DNA from: Talinum fruticosum
Lineage: Eukaryota > Streptophyta > Magnoliopsida > Caryophyllales > Talinaceae
Assembly (NCBI GenBank): GCA_021018815.1
Contig: JAITYX010000028.1
Location: forward strand, 5,783,001-5,847,000
Direction: 5' to 3'
Length of the DNA stretch: 64,000 nucleotides
Shown: positions 41,682-54,834 of the stretch, piece after piece
Layout: each line of letters begins with the position of its first letter
Numbering within the stretch: position 1 is the first letter of the stretch
Notes under the pieces: generated by a model
What the model was told of the DNA's origin: nothing
The model's database searches: none
The model's input: the letters and a program-made list of their open reading frames with translations, nothing else
Position numbers and translations under genes: made by a program

Positions 41682-44340
41682 TATAACACCCCGATATTTT
41701 AGCTAATAATAATTGACTTGCATATGAATATTTGACTTACATATGTTATTTAATCGGTTGTATAATATTTTATTGGCCTGAATACTTCTGAAAACAATTA
41801 GAATTGTGTTCATTAAAATAATTTGTATGCATTAAAATTATCAACATTTTGTTTAATAAGTTACCTAGTCACATAAAGTTGATCAAGCTAAAGTCAAAGT
41901 CAAGTTAAGTCAAGTCAAGCCAAGTCAATGCAAACTTAGTAATTAAGCAAATAAAAATAAAATAAAATAAATATAAGTAAATTATTTTAGCTTGCACATG
42001 AAAATTTTCAAACCATGGTTTTGTTTAAGCCATAGTATTTTTTTTTATGAAACAAAATGCACATGGTTTTAGTTCATATTTTTAAATACAATTTGACAAG
42101 TATCATAATTTTATTAGTTTGAAACTTATATAATATGAGTTGATTTTCCTCCAAGAAGCACACCAAAGAAAAGAAACACAACAAAAATAGAGAGAAGGAA
42201 GAGAAGAGTTTGGAGGATTTTTGCTTGATACACTAAGGAAAGAAAGAGTTTGGAAGCTTTTTGTTTAGTACATTAAGAAAGTAAAGAAAGATTAAAGAGA
42301 TCCATTTGACTAAATTAAAGTGAGTAATTCTTTTATTTTTTTAACGAAAAAAAGGTTAGGGAAAGATAATTAAAAAGAAATAATGTATGGATATAATAAT
42401 CTAGACTTAATTAAAGAATTAGAAATTTAATTTCACTAAATTAGGAACCCATCTTAATTTTATGTTATGATTTGTTTTATTATTTGGATACATGTATATT
42501 ATTGATGAGCATAAGATATATTTTAATCTTGTTAAAAAGAATAATGATTGTTAAATATAGAAGCTAATTTGGGATTATAACATATTTTTCTGGCCTGTTT
42601 GAATTTATGCGAATTATTGGATGTATAAAAAAATATTAAAATTTTACTATACCTTCTACATATTATGAGACAATTTATTGTAACGTTTTATGAATTTTTA
42701 ATAAGTATATTCCGAGTTATTAATTTCTAAGTAAAATTGCTTGATTTATGCTAACTATGTACTTATTATATGTTTCGATTTGTTAGCTCATTTGGTGATT
42801 ACTATGGAACATGAAATCAGCAAAGTAAACTGTAAATGAACTATATGTACTTATATAAATTATTTTGAAAGTGTTAAATCAATTTTTATACGTGTTTGTG
42901 ACTAGATACATCATGACTAACTTATTAATGCAAGATATGAATACATGCTTCCTTGAAAGAATATGATAATATGAATTTAAGATATGCTACGACTATGTTT
43001 AAAATGGGAATAAAGTTCATCTCCGCATGGGACTATTGCTTATGTGTTACGTTCTAGAGTTATTGCCATAAAAGTAGTCTGTCTTTTGTGTTTCGAGCCG
43101 CTTGTTTGAAGAGGTTTTTACGAATTTACTAGGATGTTATTTTCGGCCTGTATGTTATATGTTTTGTGTGGGTCCCTGGTTGAACCTTGTGATGGCTTCG
43201 GTCGGTTCACCAAGTGAATTATGGCTCCACAATTTGTGATTTTAGGCAGCTACGTTCTTTAGAGTGATGAGTCCCTGGATGGTATCTTGTGATGGCTTTT
43301 GTCGATCTACCAGGATGTGTTTATGGTCCTTGTGTTTTGTGATAGTTCATTGTATTAGTCATGAGTGGATTCTCCTAAGATTAACAAACTCAATGACATA
43401 TTTAAGGTTTTGATCCATGTGTTGAATTATGACTAAGCATGATATGATATTTGTAACATTATAAATATTCGTTACATCTACGATGATGGGAAACTTATGT
43501 GAAAGTGTGTTTATGTGCATATAAGATGTGGTTATAATCGGTAATTAGTCTAATTTAGCGGACGCTATTTTCTTTGGGACTCGAATGAGGACTAGGAACC
43601 CAAAAGACATGGTTGGTATGAGACAACTATGGTTAGTTTAGTGAATAAACTAACAATAATGTCTATTTAGGGACTTTAATGAAAACGAGAGTCTCTAAAT
43701 CGTACTTGGTATGGGACAAGTATAGTTAAGTTAGTCTAATTGTCCATTTTATAACATAAGTGTGTATTTTGTAAAATATTAAGAGTATGATAAATATGAA
43801 TGTACGAGTCTACCTATAAAGTGTGACTATTTATGTATACCACCTTCCAAGTGTTGCATGTTATGATTTAAGTTATTCGTATCACTTGTTTATGTACTTG
43901 AGTGTAAACCACATAATGTGCAAAGTGTAACATCGGGAAACATAAGCGTTATTCACTGGGCTCGGGAGCTCATGACTTCACTATTTTTTCATGTTTCGTA
44001 AATTAAAGGGATCAAGGTTGCCTTTAAGAAGATTAACGATTAGCGATAATTTGGTGACCCAAGATAGGAAGGTGGTCTATGTTTTTACTTTTGACTATGT
44101 TAGTAAATAAAAGGTAGGATGTATTTTGTATAGAATTTGTAAGATTATTATGGATATGATTAAGTACGAATTTAAGTTGCTTGTTTAGAAGTATAGTTTT
44201 GATTTTGTGCTAGAATTTTATATAAATAATTAAAGAATTAGATAACCAAGTGAATCATCTAGTTGGATTGCCCAAAATTGAATAACAAGTAATTAGATAA
44301 AAGAACTGTCTCGATTGGACTGGTCGAAACAAATAATTAC
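41682..44340 (+). mobile_element. Ty3-type LTR, plus orientation (LTR D), 3' end degenerate
   Basis: It begins TATAACACCCCGATATTTT (TG changed to TA), matching the minus-strand start of LTR B (TGTAAAACCCCGAAATTT). It has a GA-rich block at 42165-42300. At 43915-43990 the segment ATGTGCAAAGTG...TATTCACTGGGCT...GAGCTCATGAC aligns with the reverse complement of 8105-8040 in LTR B. A repeated phrase about TTGTGATGGCTT and ACCA at 43185 and 43290 suggests local duplication. No 3' terminus or primer site is visible, so the right edge, taken where the Tat-like remnant begins, is approximate. Confidence 0.55.
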
Positions 44341-44349
44341 GTAACTAAG

Positions 44350-45766
44350 ACCAAGTGAGATTTTTCGGCCCGACAAGCCTACCGGTGTCCGGGTGGTGGT
44401 CGGTGCTTGTCATAGCACGGATTGGTTGGGCCGGACTTGGCCCTTTGTGCCATACGTTTAGTGTCATATTAAATGTAGTATTTCTTAAGCTGATCCAAGT
44501 TTGTGTATTGAAAAATTCTTCACCATCCAAATCAGTCAATCTTACTTCTCCTCCAGCAATATTTGACTAAGTACAAATGAGCCTTGCTAGTTAGGCCTGA
44601 ATTTTCCTCGAGGATCCTTGATTGGTACTCGATCTCTTTAAGGACCAAATCCCCAACTTGTAGATTACGAGGCTTCACTTTCTTGTTCAATGCCCTTGAT
44701 ATATATGCCTGGTATATTTGGACATTATGTCGAGCGTTGAGGTGCTTTTCATCTAGCAATACTAACTCTTCATAGCGTGCCTCAGCCCATTCTCGCTTCC
44801 GGCATTTGACTTTCAACAATGATCCGTAACGAGGGAATGGAAATTTCTATTGGAAGGGCTGCTTCCATGCCATATACTAAGGACTAGGATGTTCTCCTAT
44901 TGAGGTCTTGATGGAAGTCCGGTAGCCCCATAAAGCGAAGGGCAACTTTTCGAGCCAATCCTTATATATGATAGCCATCTTCTCCACTATTTTGCGGATA
45001 TTTTTGTTAGCGGCCTCGATTGCTCTGTTAGTTTGAGGGAGATAGGGAGAAGATTTGTGATGTTTAATCTTGTACTTCTCCAATAGATCTGCTACTTGTT
45101 TCTTGAAGTGACTACCCTCCCTCATCGGCTTATGCGGTACCCCATATCGACAAATGATGTTTCGGGTAATGAAATTGGCCACGTGTTTTGACGTCAAGGT
45201 TGTATAGGAGGCTACTTCTACCCATTTGGTGAAGTAGGCAATTACTACTAATGCAAATTCGTGACCACATGTTCCTTTAGGGGTCACTTTGCCAATGATA
45301 TCAATGCCCAAACCGAGAATGGCTAGGGTGATGCAAGTGTCATGAGAAACGATGGTGATTGGTGTTGTAGATTTCCATAAACCCGACACTTGTGGCATTT
45401 CTTAAAGAATTCATGGCGATCTGCTGCCATGATCGGCCGATAAAATCCAAGCTTTTGACTTTTCTAAACCAACATCCATCCATTCATGTGAGGTTCGCAT
45501 TCCCTATAATGAATTTCATCCATGATACACTCGATTCGTGTTGGTTGACACAAAGTAAGCTAATTCTTGTGTTGGTTTTCTTATATAATTGTCCTTGGTT
45601 AATGAAAAACTGGGCTGCTAGCATCCCGATGGCTCGCTGGGCTCTAAGCGTGGAGTGCAACGAATATTCTTGTTTATCCAGTATCGGTAGATGTCATGGT
45701 ACCAATTAGTTTGTTTGGTACTAAACACTTCTAGTGTATATACGTGCACAGAGCTAACTTCGTCGC
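44350..45766 (-). pseudogene. Ty3/gypsy Tat-like integrase remnant
   Basis: On the minus strand the N-terminal zinc-binding part is spread over shifted frames at 45690-45370 (HESSVSWMK, NGWMLV, KKCHK). The core at 45398-44877 has LGIDIIGKVTPKG (first catalytic Asp), HEFALVVIAYFTKWVEVASY, NIICRYGVPH, YLPQTNRAIEAANKNIRKIV (catalytic Glu) and LPFALWGYRTSI. The second catalytic Asp is lost (PMREGSHF where ITDNGTHF-like sequence is expected). The C-terminal part at 44819-44532 reads ARYEELVLLDEKHL and NKKVKPRNLQVGDLVLK. The element catalysed its own insertion through this enzyme; this copy cannot. It is cut at 45767 by a solo LTR beyond which RNase H-side sequence continues. Confidence 0.8.
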
Positions 45767-47806
45767 TGTAGACACTAAAAAAGCATCGTCCTTTTCTCTC
45801 GTTTTTTATTTGTTAGCCCGATGATGATAATCCCGATTCCTGTTTGAGGATTTGGATCTCAAACCGTGTTTGATTGGTGCGATGGAGGCCGATGAAACCA
45901 CAAAGAACCCCCAACACCACATAAATAGCCTTTTGCCTTAGGTCGATCCAAAAATCCCCTTTTCTTTTGGACGATCCAAACCCGAGCCAAGCCTCCAGAG
46001 ACAACGGAGTCCAAGTGCCGCATACCGAGAAAATTCCAGGCTTAGAATACTACATTTTACTCAGTCCAACCGGACAAGGAGTTGAAGACACATGTTAGAC
46101 GCTTCATTTCATGATCACAAGCATCAAAGTATTGCATTTTGGGTCCAAGACAGTCCACCCGAAACTAGGAGCACGCATTTCGCATCAAAAATGAAACTTG
46201 CCAAAAATAAAAACTTGCCAAAAATGGAAACCTACGAAAATGGAAACTTTCCATTTTTGGAAAGGTGCTATGGCCGGCGCCTCGCCACCCCAAAAATAGT
46301 AAGTGGAACGCTCCGTTTTGCCCGGAGACTCCCTTGGAAGCACGCTAGGGCACGAAACCCTAAGCAGCCTCTTGTGGTCGGCGCCCGCCTTCCCGGTTCT
46401 ATCCGGCTTTATCTCTTCTTATCCTGTTCAATCTTGTGATATCTTGGCCCCATTTATTTTCAACTGTTCGAACGGCTAGCTGCAAACCCTAGGTCATTCC
46501 TTGACCTAACATCTCCCTATAAATAGACAGCCTTGGCTCTCATTCTACCAATGGATCAACCCTCACTCGTTACTCTACTAAAATTCGCCTAAGAGCTACT
46601 CGAATACTCCATTATGTATTCCGATGTCTTGGTCCCTTTTCAGCCTCTTCCTACTCTTCTCTCCTTTAAAACCACATCTAAACCCGAGAACTCTATCAGT
46701 CACACATCTGCCTACCTATCTTCATAAATACTCATAAAAAGCCTCTTCAATTCACCACCGTTGCATCAATAGATCCAGATTCGATATCCGGACTCAGCAG
46801 GTGGGACAACTTGAGGGCACGGATTCGATCTTCAATGGTTTATTATTTACTTTTATGCTTTCTTTTATTGCTTTACGTATTGCGGAAAAATGATGTATCG
46901 CTTTTAATTCCTTCCCACCCTATGTAATCTTTTATTTCCGCTTTGCTTTCTTTTTCACTTTTACTTTCTTTACCGCTTTCTTTACTTTTGCTTTTATCGC
47001 TTTCTTTCATTAAGTTCGGTTGCTTTTAATTCTCATTGCATGTTGCTTGCTTGTTTGTTTTACATTATTTTAATTCACTACTCGATTTAGTAATGGCCGT
47101 CTTCGGACGGGCGGTGAAAGGGTTTGTCCTTACGTTCCGTACCCTCGCCCCCAAATCCGATTCTTGATTCAAAGATCGATGGAGTCATTTTTAGCCTCTT
47201 TTAGTCTTAGTTTTTCCCATATTAAGATTGGAAAAGCAAGCTTTTGTTTTTGTAAGTTTTTCTTTCCTAAAAATTGACTTACGAATCCTCTTTTGCTTTA
47301 TTTCTATTGCATTGCATCTTGGTTTTTCTCGTTGTAGGATAAAAGAAAGAAGGGATTTTGCATCCGCCAGCCATACCGTAAGCCGAGGTTGAATTACTTC
47401 AGCCACGACCACTTGCCGGTGCCGCTCATTATATGGTGTTGGTTCCGGCTAGGTCTCGGATAGCCGAGTGGGTGAGGCTTCGGTTTAGGCTGGTGTTTTC
47501 ACACCGGTCCGGCCCTAAAACCTCACGGCCGAAATAGAAACCCTAATTTTATTTATCTTCCGGTTAAGAAATAGTATCCCGGGACTACTAAAATAATTAC
47601 TAAAATAAAATGGTTAATAAAATCCCCATTCAACTTTGCTTAATTCTTTCAAAATCAGATTTAATAAAATTTGGAAATCTTAATAAAAAGTTCATCCCCA
47701 TATTCCAAAATCGGCTTTCTAAAGCCATCTTCAAAATCAATCTTTAAAAAGAGACCCGACACAAGTGGGGAAGCTAGACGGGCCCTGGCTGGCCGTGGTT
47801 ACTACG
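45767..47806 (+). mobile_element. Solo TGTAGACAC-type LTR inside the Tat-like element
   Basis: It starts TGTAGACACTAAAAAAGC and runs through the same landmarks as the minus-strand LTR at 19487-21441. It ends near GTGGTTACTAC, where the homologue meets its primer site. On both sides lies the same minus-strand Tat-like pol (integrase to the left, RNase H to the right), which shows insertion followed by loss of the interior. The flanks GTCGC (45762-45766) and GTCAC (about 47808-47812) could be a decayed 5-bp duplication. A minus-strand frame at 47412-47191 is a shadow. Confidence 0.75.
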
Positions 47807-47811
47807 AGTCA

Positions 47812-47993
47812 CTCTACGTGGATTAGCATTGAATGAATTCTGTTGGGGATATTTATCATAGATGCTAACTTAGCTAAAGCATCTACAAACCGGTTGTCAT
47901 CCCTCGAAAGGTATGTGTATGAAATGTTTTCAAAATGTTTTGATAGTTCAACCAGATGTGCCTACTAGGGTGCCAAGGCTTCAATACTTACCT
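47812..47993 (-). pseudogene. Tat-like RNase H-end remnant
   Basis: The minus strand reads AHLVELSKHFENISYTYLSR and DDNRFVDALAKLASMINIPN, the end of the RNase H region and linker typical of Ogre/Tat-type elements. It belongs to the same element as 44350-45766, split by the solo LTR, and is cut near 47993 by the copia 5' LTR. Confidence 0.7.
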
Positions 47994-47999
47994 TCCATT

Positions 48000-49457
48000 T
48001 TAACACATTTAACTCGTTTCAATTTTAGGTATAACTCTCTATCTCTCTATGGTTTTGATTTCAAGTCATTCTAATCATTTAAGAAGCTCATCTCTCGGTT
48101 TTTAATTCTATCTCGACCCACTCGAAAACCATCTATTGAGTTTAACACATTTAACCGGGTTTCGACCCACTCAAATACAACTTAAAATAATGGCATGTGT
48201 AAATAATTTCATAAACACTTTATGTTCCGAGTACCGACTTGGTGTTCAAATTAAAAATGAATTACACCGTTAATTCTCTTTTCTAAGTCGGTTTATTGAA
48301 TGAAATTATTTACTTGATCAAGTTTATGCATTCTGATTGTTTATTCTTATTAACTTGATCATTTAAAGGATTGACTCAAGATGGAATTTGCACCTAATGA
48401 ATATTAGACTAAAAAAATTCCATTTACTTAGGCTGAAAATAAATAACCGCTTAATTACTTTGAATTAATTATTATCTTTGCTTAATCTTGGACCAAAGTA
48501 TTTTTATACTTTGGATACCGCTTGATTTACTTTTATAGCTTGATTAAAGTATTTTAATATGATTTTGAAAAGCAAAAGCAACCGATTTCTAGCCGTTAAA
48601 CACCAGCAGATAGAAAAGCTACATTTCTAGACATGGCTTATAGACACCGTGTTAGGGTTGTTTGTTTCCAAATCCGGTAAACTTGAACTTTGAGTCCAAT
48701 GGTTATTTCCACCCCGCATTTCAAGTAACAACTAGTGAGATGGACCACGTTTTGAGCCGAGGAGCACCACACAACGTTCATATTACAACGGATCCTTTTC
48801 GATCAGCTCGGACTAGCCGTTACAACGGCTATTGAAGCTCAGAATGTCCGGAACAAGCCTCAACGGTTAAACCGCCTGATGTGTATAAATAGAAGCCTCT
48901 CTATGAGACTTGAAGATTGTCTGTTGAACATTAAAAAACACTTAGTGTATACTTACTTAATCTTTAGATTACAACTCAAATTCTTAAGTTTCTACTTTTC
49001 GAGTTGTAAAGAGAAAGTCTTGTAATCACATCTACACTTTCTATTCTCTATTAGTCCCTTGATCGAAATGTAAGGGTTAACTCAGCTCGCTTGTCCGTAC
49101 CTGTAAAGGTTACCTCGGTTAGGAAGTACTAGATCGGATAAGGGAATTTCGAGTCTAAGAAAACTTATAATTGAATTGTATAAGGGAGCAATTATGTAAA
49201 GAATCGAGTCCTTGTATTTTATGGATTCAAAATAGTGGATTTAACTTGGTGCTTGGATTAGCATTGTCCGTGGTTTTCTACCCCATAAGGGTTTCCACGT
49301 ATTTTTGTGTTTTACTTGTTTCGAGTTCATTCTAGACTTAGAATTATTTTCTAAGTGCTTGCTAAGCTGAATTCATTGTTAATTCACAAAAATCTTCCAT
49401 CACCCTATTCACCGCCTCCCTCTCGGGTGACTTAACTTCTCCAAGAACTAACCTTCA
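48000..49457 (+). mobile_element. 5' LTR of copia copy 3, plus orientation
   Basis: In reverse complement it follows the LTR at 51086-52566, for example GGTTTTGATTTCAAGTCATT at 48050, GTGTATAAATAGAAGCCTCT with a TATA box at 48879, and the end CTCTCCAAGAACTAACCTTCA-type at 49457. The 5' start is degenerate and placed by alignment to within about 20 bp. The TATA box lies about 580 bp before the LTR end. Confidence 0.75.
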
Positions 49458-49459
49458 AT

Positions 49460-49472
49460 TGGTATCAAAGCC
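49460..49472 (+). other. Primer binding site, initiator tRNA-Met type (copia copy 3)
   Basis: TGGTATCAAAGCC follows the LTR end by two bases and differs at one position from the usual TGGTATCAGAGCC. Confidence 0.85.
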
Positions 49473-49516
49473 TAGCCTTTCAAGAGAATTTCACAATCCA
49501 AAGGTCTAAAGATCAG

Positions 49517-51080
49517 ATGGCTCGGAACAATGGAGAGTTCGATGAAGGAAGATCTTTCACTAGACCACCCAAGTTCAAAGGTCAAACTTTGCACACTCGG
49601 AAGAAGATAATGGAATGCTTCATCCGAGATTGTGATGAGGATGTCCGGAACATCATCAAACATGGGAACTATACTCCTATGAAGATGGAAGGATCAAGAG
49701 CTGTACCGAAGGAGAAGTCAAAGTACACCACTAAAGAGAATGAAAAATACTGGAACAACTTCAAAGCCATGAACACTTTGATGTGTGTAATCAACCCGGA
49801 AGAATACAACAGAGTGTCCGCATGTGACACAGCTAAAGAGGTATGGGATACCTTAGTCAACACCTATGAAGGAACAAACCAAGTGAAGCAAGCAAAGATA
49901 AGTCATTTTCTTCATAATTACGAGCTGTTCAAAATGGAGCTTGAGGAGAACATCACTCGGATGTACATTCGTTTTACTGAGATTGTCAACAATAATCTCA
50001 AATCTTTGGGTAGAAAGATCTCTCACGAAGAAGTTGTCGAAAAATTATGAGAAGTCTACCAAAGAGAAGACGGGGTCCCAAGCTAACAACAATTGAAGAA
50101 GCACAAGATCTTTCCAAGCTGAAACCGGATGAGCTTATTGGGAAGCTACCGACTCATGAACTGCATCTAGAAGAAGAGGAGGAAGTTGAGGTCATCACCA
50201 AAAGAAACATTGTACTCAAAGCCTTAGAAGACAAACGACAAAGTCCGAGCTCCTCGGACTCGAAGAGGATCCCATGGCACTCATTGCTCGAGGTTTCAAG
50301 AACATGATGAAATACAAAAAGTGACAAAAGAGGCCAAAGCGGGAGTTCTACAAGAAAGACAAGAAAGGTCAACACTCATCCTCTTCCAATTTGTCTTTAA
50401 CTAAGAACTCAGGCTGTTTCAAGTGTGCCAGCAAGGAGCACATAATAAAAGACTATCCAAAGAGAAAGAAGGACAGAAAGAAGAAGAAGGCTATGGTGGC
50501 TACCTGGAGTGATGATGATTCCTTTGAAGATGATGATTCCGATAACTCAAAGTGTCTAATGGCATTGACGGACTCGGAAGCTGGATCCGAGTCGGATAGT
50601 GATGATTAAGATGCTAAGGAAACTAATCCTCATGAGGTAATTAATTATTTCCTCAAGTTTTCCAAAACATGATCTTGCAAGATATATCTTTACTTTGGAA
50701 GAAAAAGTCTAATTCTGATTCTTTTGAATTCAAAGAGCGAGTTAGAGGCTTTTACTACTCGAGAGAATCACTTTTAAAATGGAATTAGAAAAGCCGAGAC
50801 AAAATTTAAAAGTGCATGAGACCAGCACTCAAGATAATGAGACCGAGTCCGAGTGCCTCATAACAGAGAATGAGCAACTAAAGCGAAGCTCAATGAATCT
50901 CAAGAGTTGGTTTTAAAACTCACTTAAGGTCATAAAAACCTTGATCTTTTTCTTGGCTCTCGGTGTGTCTCATTTAGAAAAGAAGGTCTTGGTGACAATG
51001 TCGACGAGAAAGACAATTCTTATGACAATCTTTTTAAAACCGATTCCGAACTATTAAGTTTAGGAAGGCTGAGCATGGTC
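49517..51080 (+). pseudogene. Ty1/copia gag and linker, copy 3
   Basis: The start ATG at 49517 opens MARNNGEFDEGRSFTRPPKF, with the gag core ENEKYWNNFKAMNTLMCVIN and KEVWDTLVNTYEGTNQVKQA. A one-base shift near 50047 separates the second half (RSLPKRRRGPKLTTIEEAQD, PDELIGKLPTHELHLEEEEE). A zinc knuckle remnant at about 50409 reads GCFKCASKEHIIKDYPK, with the final Cys changed to Tyr. The acidic tail after it (WSDDDSFEDDDSDNSKC) ends in TAA at 50609. The linker to 51080 holds the charged coiled-coil region that precedes protease. It is the best preserved copia gag in the window. Confidence 0.82.
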
Positions 51081-51085
51081 CTATT

Positions 51086-52566
51086 TGAAGGTTTGCTCTT
51101 GGAGAGGCTTAGTCACCCTAGAGGGGGTGAATAGGGTGATAAGGAAATTTTAACAAACTTGGAAGATTAAAGCTTGAAAAGAATAATCAAGACATTCCGA
51201 GTTTAGATTGGACTCGGAAAAGTGTGAACTCGGATACACGTGGAAACCCTCATGGGGAAGAAAACCACGGCCAATGCTAGTCCAAGCACCAAGTCAAATC
51301 CACTATTTTGAATCCACAAAATACAAGCACACCGACTCAACCAGAATTGCTCCCTTAAACAATTCCTTGTAGAGTTTTCCTAGACTAAGAAATTCCCTTA
51401 TCCGATCTAGTACTTCTTAACTAAGGTAACCTTTACAGACTAGGGACAACCGAGCTGAGTTAACCCTTACAGCTCAGTCAAGGGACCTTACTCGGAAAGT
51501 AAGAAAGAGTATGTAAGAAGACTTTATAACTCGAAAGTATGAATTACAAGTTGGGAGTTGTAAATAGAAGATTGAGTATGAATGCAATGACTTTGCTTAA
51601 GTAATGTGTATTGACAATATGTCCAAGCAATCTTCAAGTCTTAAGAGTTGGCTTCTATTTATAGATGACTAAGCGGATTAGCCGTTGCGACTAATTTCCG
51701 AACGAAGTCCTTTGTGACCGTTGTAACGGTCCTTCCGAGTGACTCACAAAAGATCCGTTGAGATGTGAACGTTGTGCAACGGTTCTTGACTCTTAAGGGT
51801 GCTCCAATCAGCTGGTGGTGTCCGAAAAGTAAGGTGCAAACCACCGTTGAGCTTAGCATTGAAGTTTTCCAGCTTTGAAAACAGCACAATTCGGACACGG
51901 CGTCCGAGCCTTGTTCGAAGTAGAAAAGCCTTGTCTCGCGGGTGATTAACGACTTGAAGCCAGGTTACTATTGTAATTCAAAAATAAGATAACCTCGTTT
52001 GGATAACCTACAAAAGTAAATCATTTTGGTTCTCAAAGTATAAAATACTTTGGTCCAAGATTAGGCACAAATAATAATTTAATTAGGATAATTAAATTCC
52101 TAATTATCTTAGGCCTAGACGAGTGGATTTTTCGAGTCTAATATTCATTATACTCAAATTCCATCGAGTCGGTATTAGGAAAGATCAAGTTATAAGAGTG
52201 AAAATATCGAGTATAAGTACATGATCTAGACAAATAATTCTCAAACAAATATGCTCGACTTAGAAAGGCGAATTAATGTCGTAATTCACTTTACATCAAA
52301 ATATGCAATCGTAACTCGGATATGAAGTGTTAGAGAGATTATTTGAACATGTGATATATCTCGAGTAGTGTCCGAGTGACTCGAAATACCAAGTGTGAGA
52401 TGATAGATGAAAATGTGTTTTATGAGTCGAGTCGTAATCGAATGAAAACATATGCGATAGTTTCCATAATACTCGAATGACTTGTAATCAAAACGTATGA
52501 GGGAAGAGTTTTATACCTATCTTTAGTAATACTCGGAATGGTCTAGTTTCCGAGTCCGAGTCTTCA
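51086..52566 (-). mobile_element. Solo copia LTR with perfect 5-bp target duplication
   Basis: It starts TGAAGGTTTGCTCTTGGAGA and ends CGAGTCCGAGTCTTCA, with short inverted termini TGAAG and CTTCA. CTATT lies on both sides (51081-51085 and 52567-52571). At 1481 bp it is the reference copy for the LTR family here. It interrupts copia copy 3 of the same family but in opposite orientation, between the gag linker and protease. Confidence 0.92.
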
Positions 52567-52571
52567 CTATT

Positions 52572-54834
52572 CATTCACAGAGAAAAGGGACCGAGCCTAG
52601 ACCAGTTTTCATGAAAAAGCCTTCTCAACCTATTTACAAAAGAAAAGGTTTTCAAAGCAAAGAGACACAAACTCAATTCCGTAGAAGGAAGACTTAAAAT
52701 CGGACCAGCACCCAAAATTATTCAAATCTAGGTTCCCAAAGGTGCTCTTCCTTAGAAAAGGACCATAGTAAAGACAATTACTGGGTTTGTAAGAGGAAGT
52801 GAGAAGGGTTAGTTTGTTTCACGTGTTGCGGTGACTAAAAACGAAAGGGTTATTGGTACTTAGACAGTGGATGCTCATGCCATATGTTTAGGGATTGAAG
52901 ACTCTTCTCGGAATTAGAAGAAACGAAAGGAGGAAAGGTCACATTGGGAGAAAATAGCAGAGGCAAGATAGTTAAAATTGGAGAATTGGTCAAGGAGATA
53001 ATTCAATCAGTCCAGTCTACCTTGTCAAAGGTCAAGAGGTAAGATTCACTCAAACTAACTACTTCATTTCGATGCCGTCACCAAAGAGACAAAGCTCTCT
53101 GGTTTGAGGTCGAGTAATACCTATACCATTCTTCTCTCAGATTCTAGTCAAAATGTATCATGTTTAAAAGCATCTTTGAATGATGATTCATGGATGTGGC
53201 ATCGTAGACTAGGTCATATCAGCATGCATACCATCAAGAAGCTTGCATCTCATGGATTAGTTAGGGGTTTACCTAATTGTGCATTTAGGAAGGATAAAAT
53301 CTATGAGGCATGCACAAAAGCAAAGCAAGTAAGATCATCTTTCAAACCACTCAAGACTGTATCTACATCTAAAGTACTTGAATTGCTTCATATGGATTTG
53401 TGTGGTGAACTTCTTGTAAAAAGCTTAGGAGATAAATCATATATGTTGGTTATTATTGATTATTATTCACGATTTACGTGGTGTTTTCGAAGAACAAGAA
53501 TGAAGCCTTCAAAGACTTCACTAAGATCTATAGGAAAATTCAAGTGGAGCCCGAGAATCGGATCGGAAGAATTCAAACTAACCATGTAAGGGATTTTGAT
53601 TACTTAGAATTTGCGGACTTTTGTGACAAGAATGACATCTCCCATAACTTCTTAGCACCAAGAACTCCTCAATAGAATAGATTAATAGAGAGAAAAAAAC
53701 AGAACTCTTGAAGAAATGGGAAGGACAATGATGACTGAAAATGATCTACTTTACTATTTCTGGGCTGAGGCAATCAACACAGAAATTACACTCTCAACGG
53801 ATGCCTCATCGGGCCCATTCTGAAGAAGAAACCCTATGAGCTATATAAGGGAAAGAAGCCCAACATCTTCTACTTCAAACCATTCGGATGTAAATATTAT
53901 GTGCGTAACAATGGCAAGGAACATCCGATTAAGTTTGATGCAAGGTCAGCTGAAGGTATATTTCGGGTTACTCATCTCATAGTAAAGCTTTCTCGGATCT
54001 CAAGCTCAATAGAGATGAAGTCGATATTCTTGAAGGTATTTTTTAATAAGAGAATTAAAAAAGTGGAATAAAGTATCCAGGTTGTCTTTGATGAGATTGA
54101 TCATGGCGGGACAAGTGAGTCTAACTTTCTCGGATCTCAAGCTCAATAGAGATGAAGCCGATATTGCTGAAGCCGAGCTCATAATGAGTCAAAATAAAAG
54201 AACGAAGGCTACTTAGAATGAGCCAACTCGGAATGAGCAAGTTCAAGAGCCAACTCAAACTATTGAAGATCAAGTTGAAGATGTTCAAGAAACCGAACCA
54301 GCTGAAGATCGGACCATTCAACCAATAAACCAGGTGAATCGAGAGGACAGGTAGAGCTTTCAAATATGTATCCAGTCACCCACGTGAGAATATACTTTCC
54401 GATATCAACAGTGGGGTAAGAACTCGTTCTTCTTTGCAAAATGTATGTGAATTTTCATTATTCATTTCATTAATTGAACCTAAAAATGTACTAGAAGCCC
54501 TACTGGAACCCGAATGGGTAGAGGCCATGTAAGAAGAATTAACTCAATTTAAAAGAAACCAAGTTTGGACTCGACCAAACGACCTTCCGACCACCCAATA
54601 CTAGGAACCAAATGGGTATTCAAGAACTAACTGGATGAGGGAGGGTTGGTAGTCATAAATAAAGATAGATTAGTTGCTCAGGGATATAACTAAGAAGAGG
54701 GAATTGATTGTGGGGAAACCTTTGCACTTGTTGCTAGGATTGAGGCAATTAGAATTCTCTTATCATTTGCTTCTAACATGAACATTAAGCTTTATCAAAT
54801 GGATGTTAAGTGTGCATTTCTCAATGGCTATATC
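52572..54834 (+). pseudogene. Ty1/copia pol remnant of copy 3: protease, integrase, start of reverse transcriptase
   Basis: The protease motif WYLDSGCSCHM is at about 52853. The pre-integrase zinc region at 53104-53350 reads SWMWHRRLGHISMHTIKKLA and EACTKAKQVRSSFK. The integrase core begins LELLHMDLCGE and MLVIIDYYSRFTW (53380-53480) and runs, with shifts, through FADFCDKNDISHNFLAPRTP. Then come KKPYELYKGKKPNIFYFKPF and GCKYYV (about 53825-53905). The RT start is readable at about 54655-54830: DRLVAQGYN, EEGIDCGETFALVARIEAIR and LYQMDVKCAFLNGYI. Many stops and shifts are present. RT is cut after NGYI by an LTR at 54835. Confidence 0.82.

Noticed and set aside
47191..47412. Minus-strand 73-codon frame
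   Set aside because: Within the TGTAGACAC-type LTR; the same segment in the other copies has stops.
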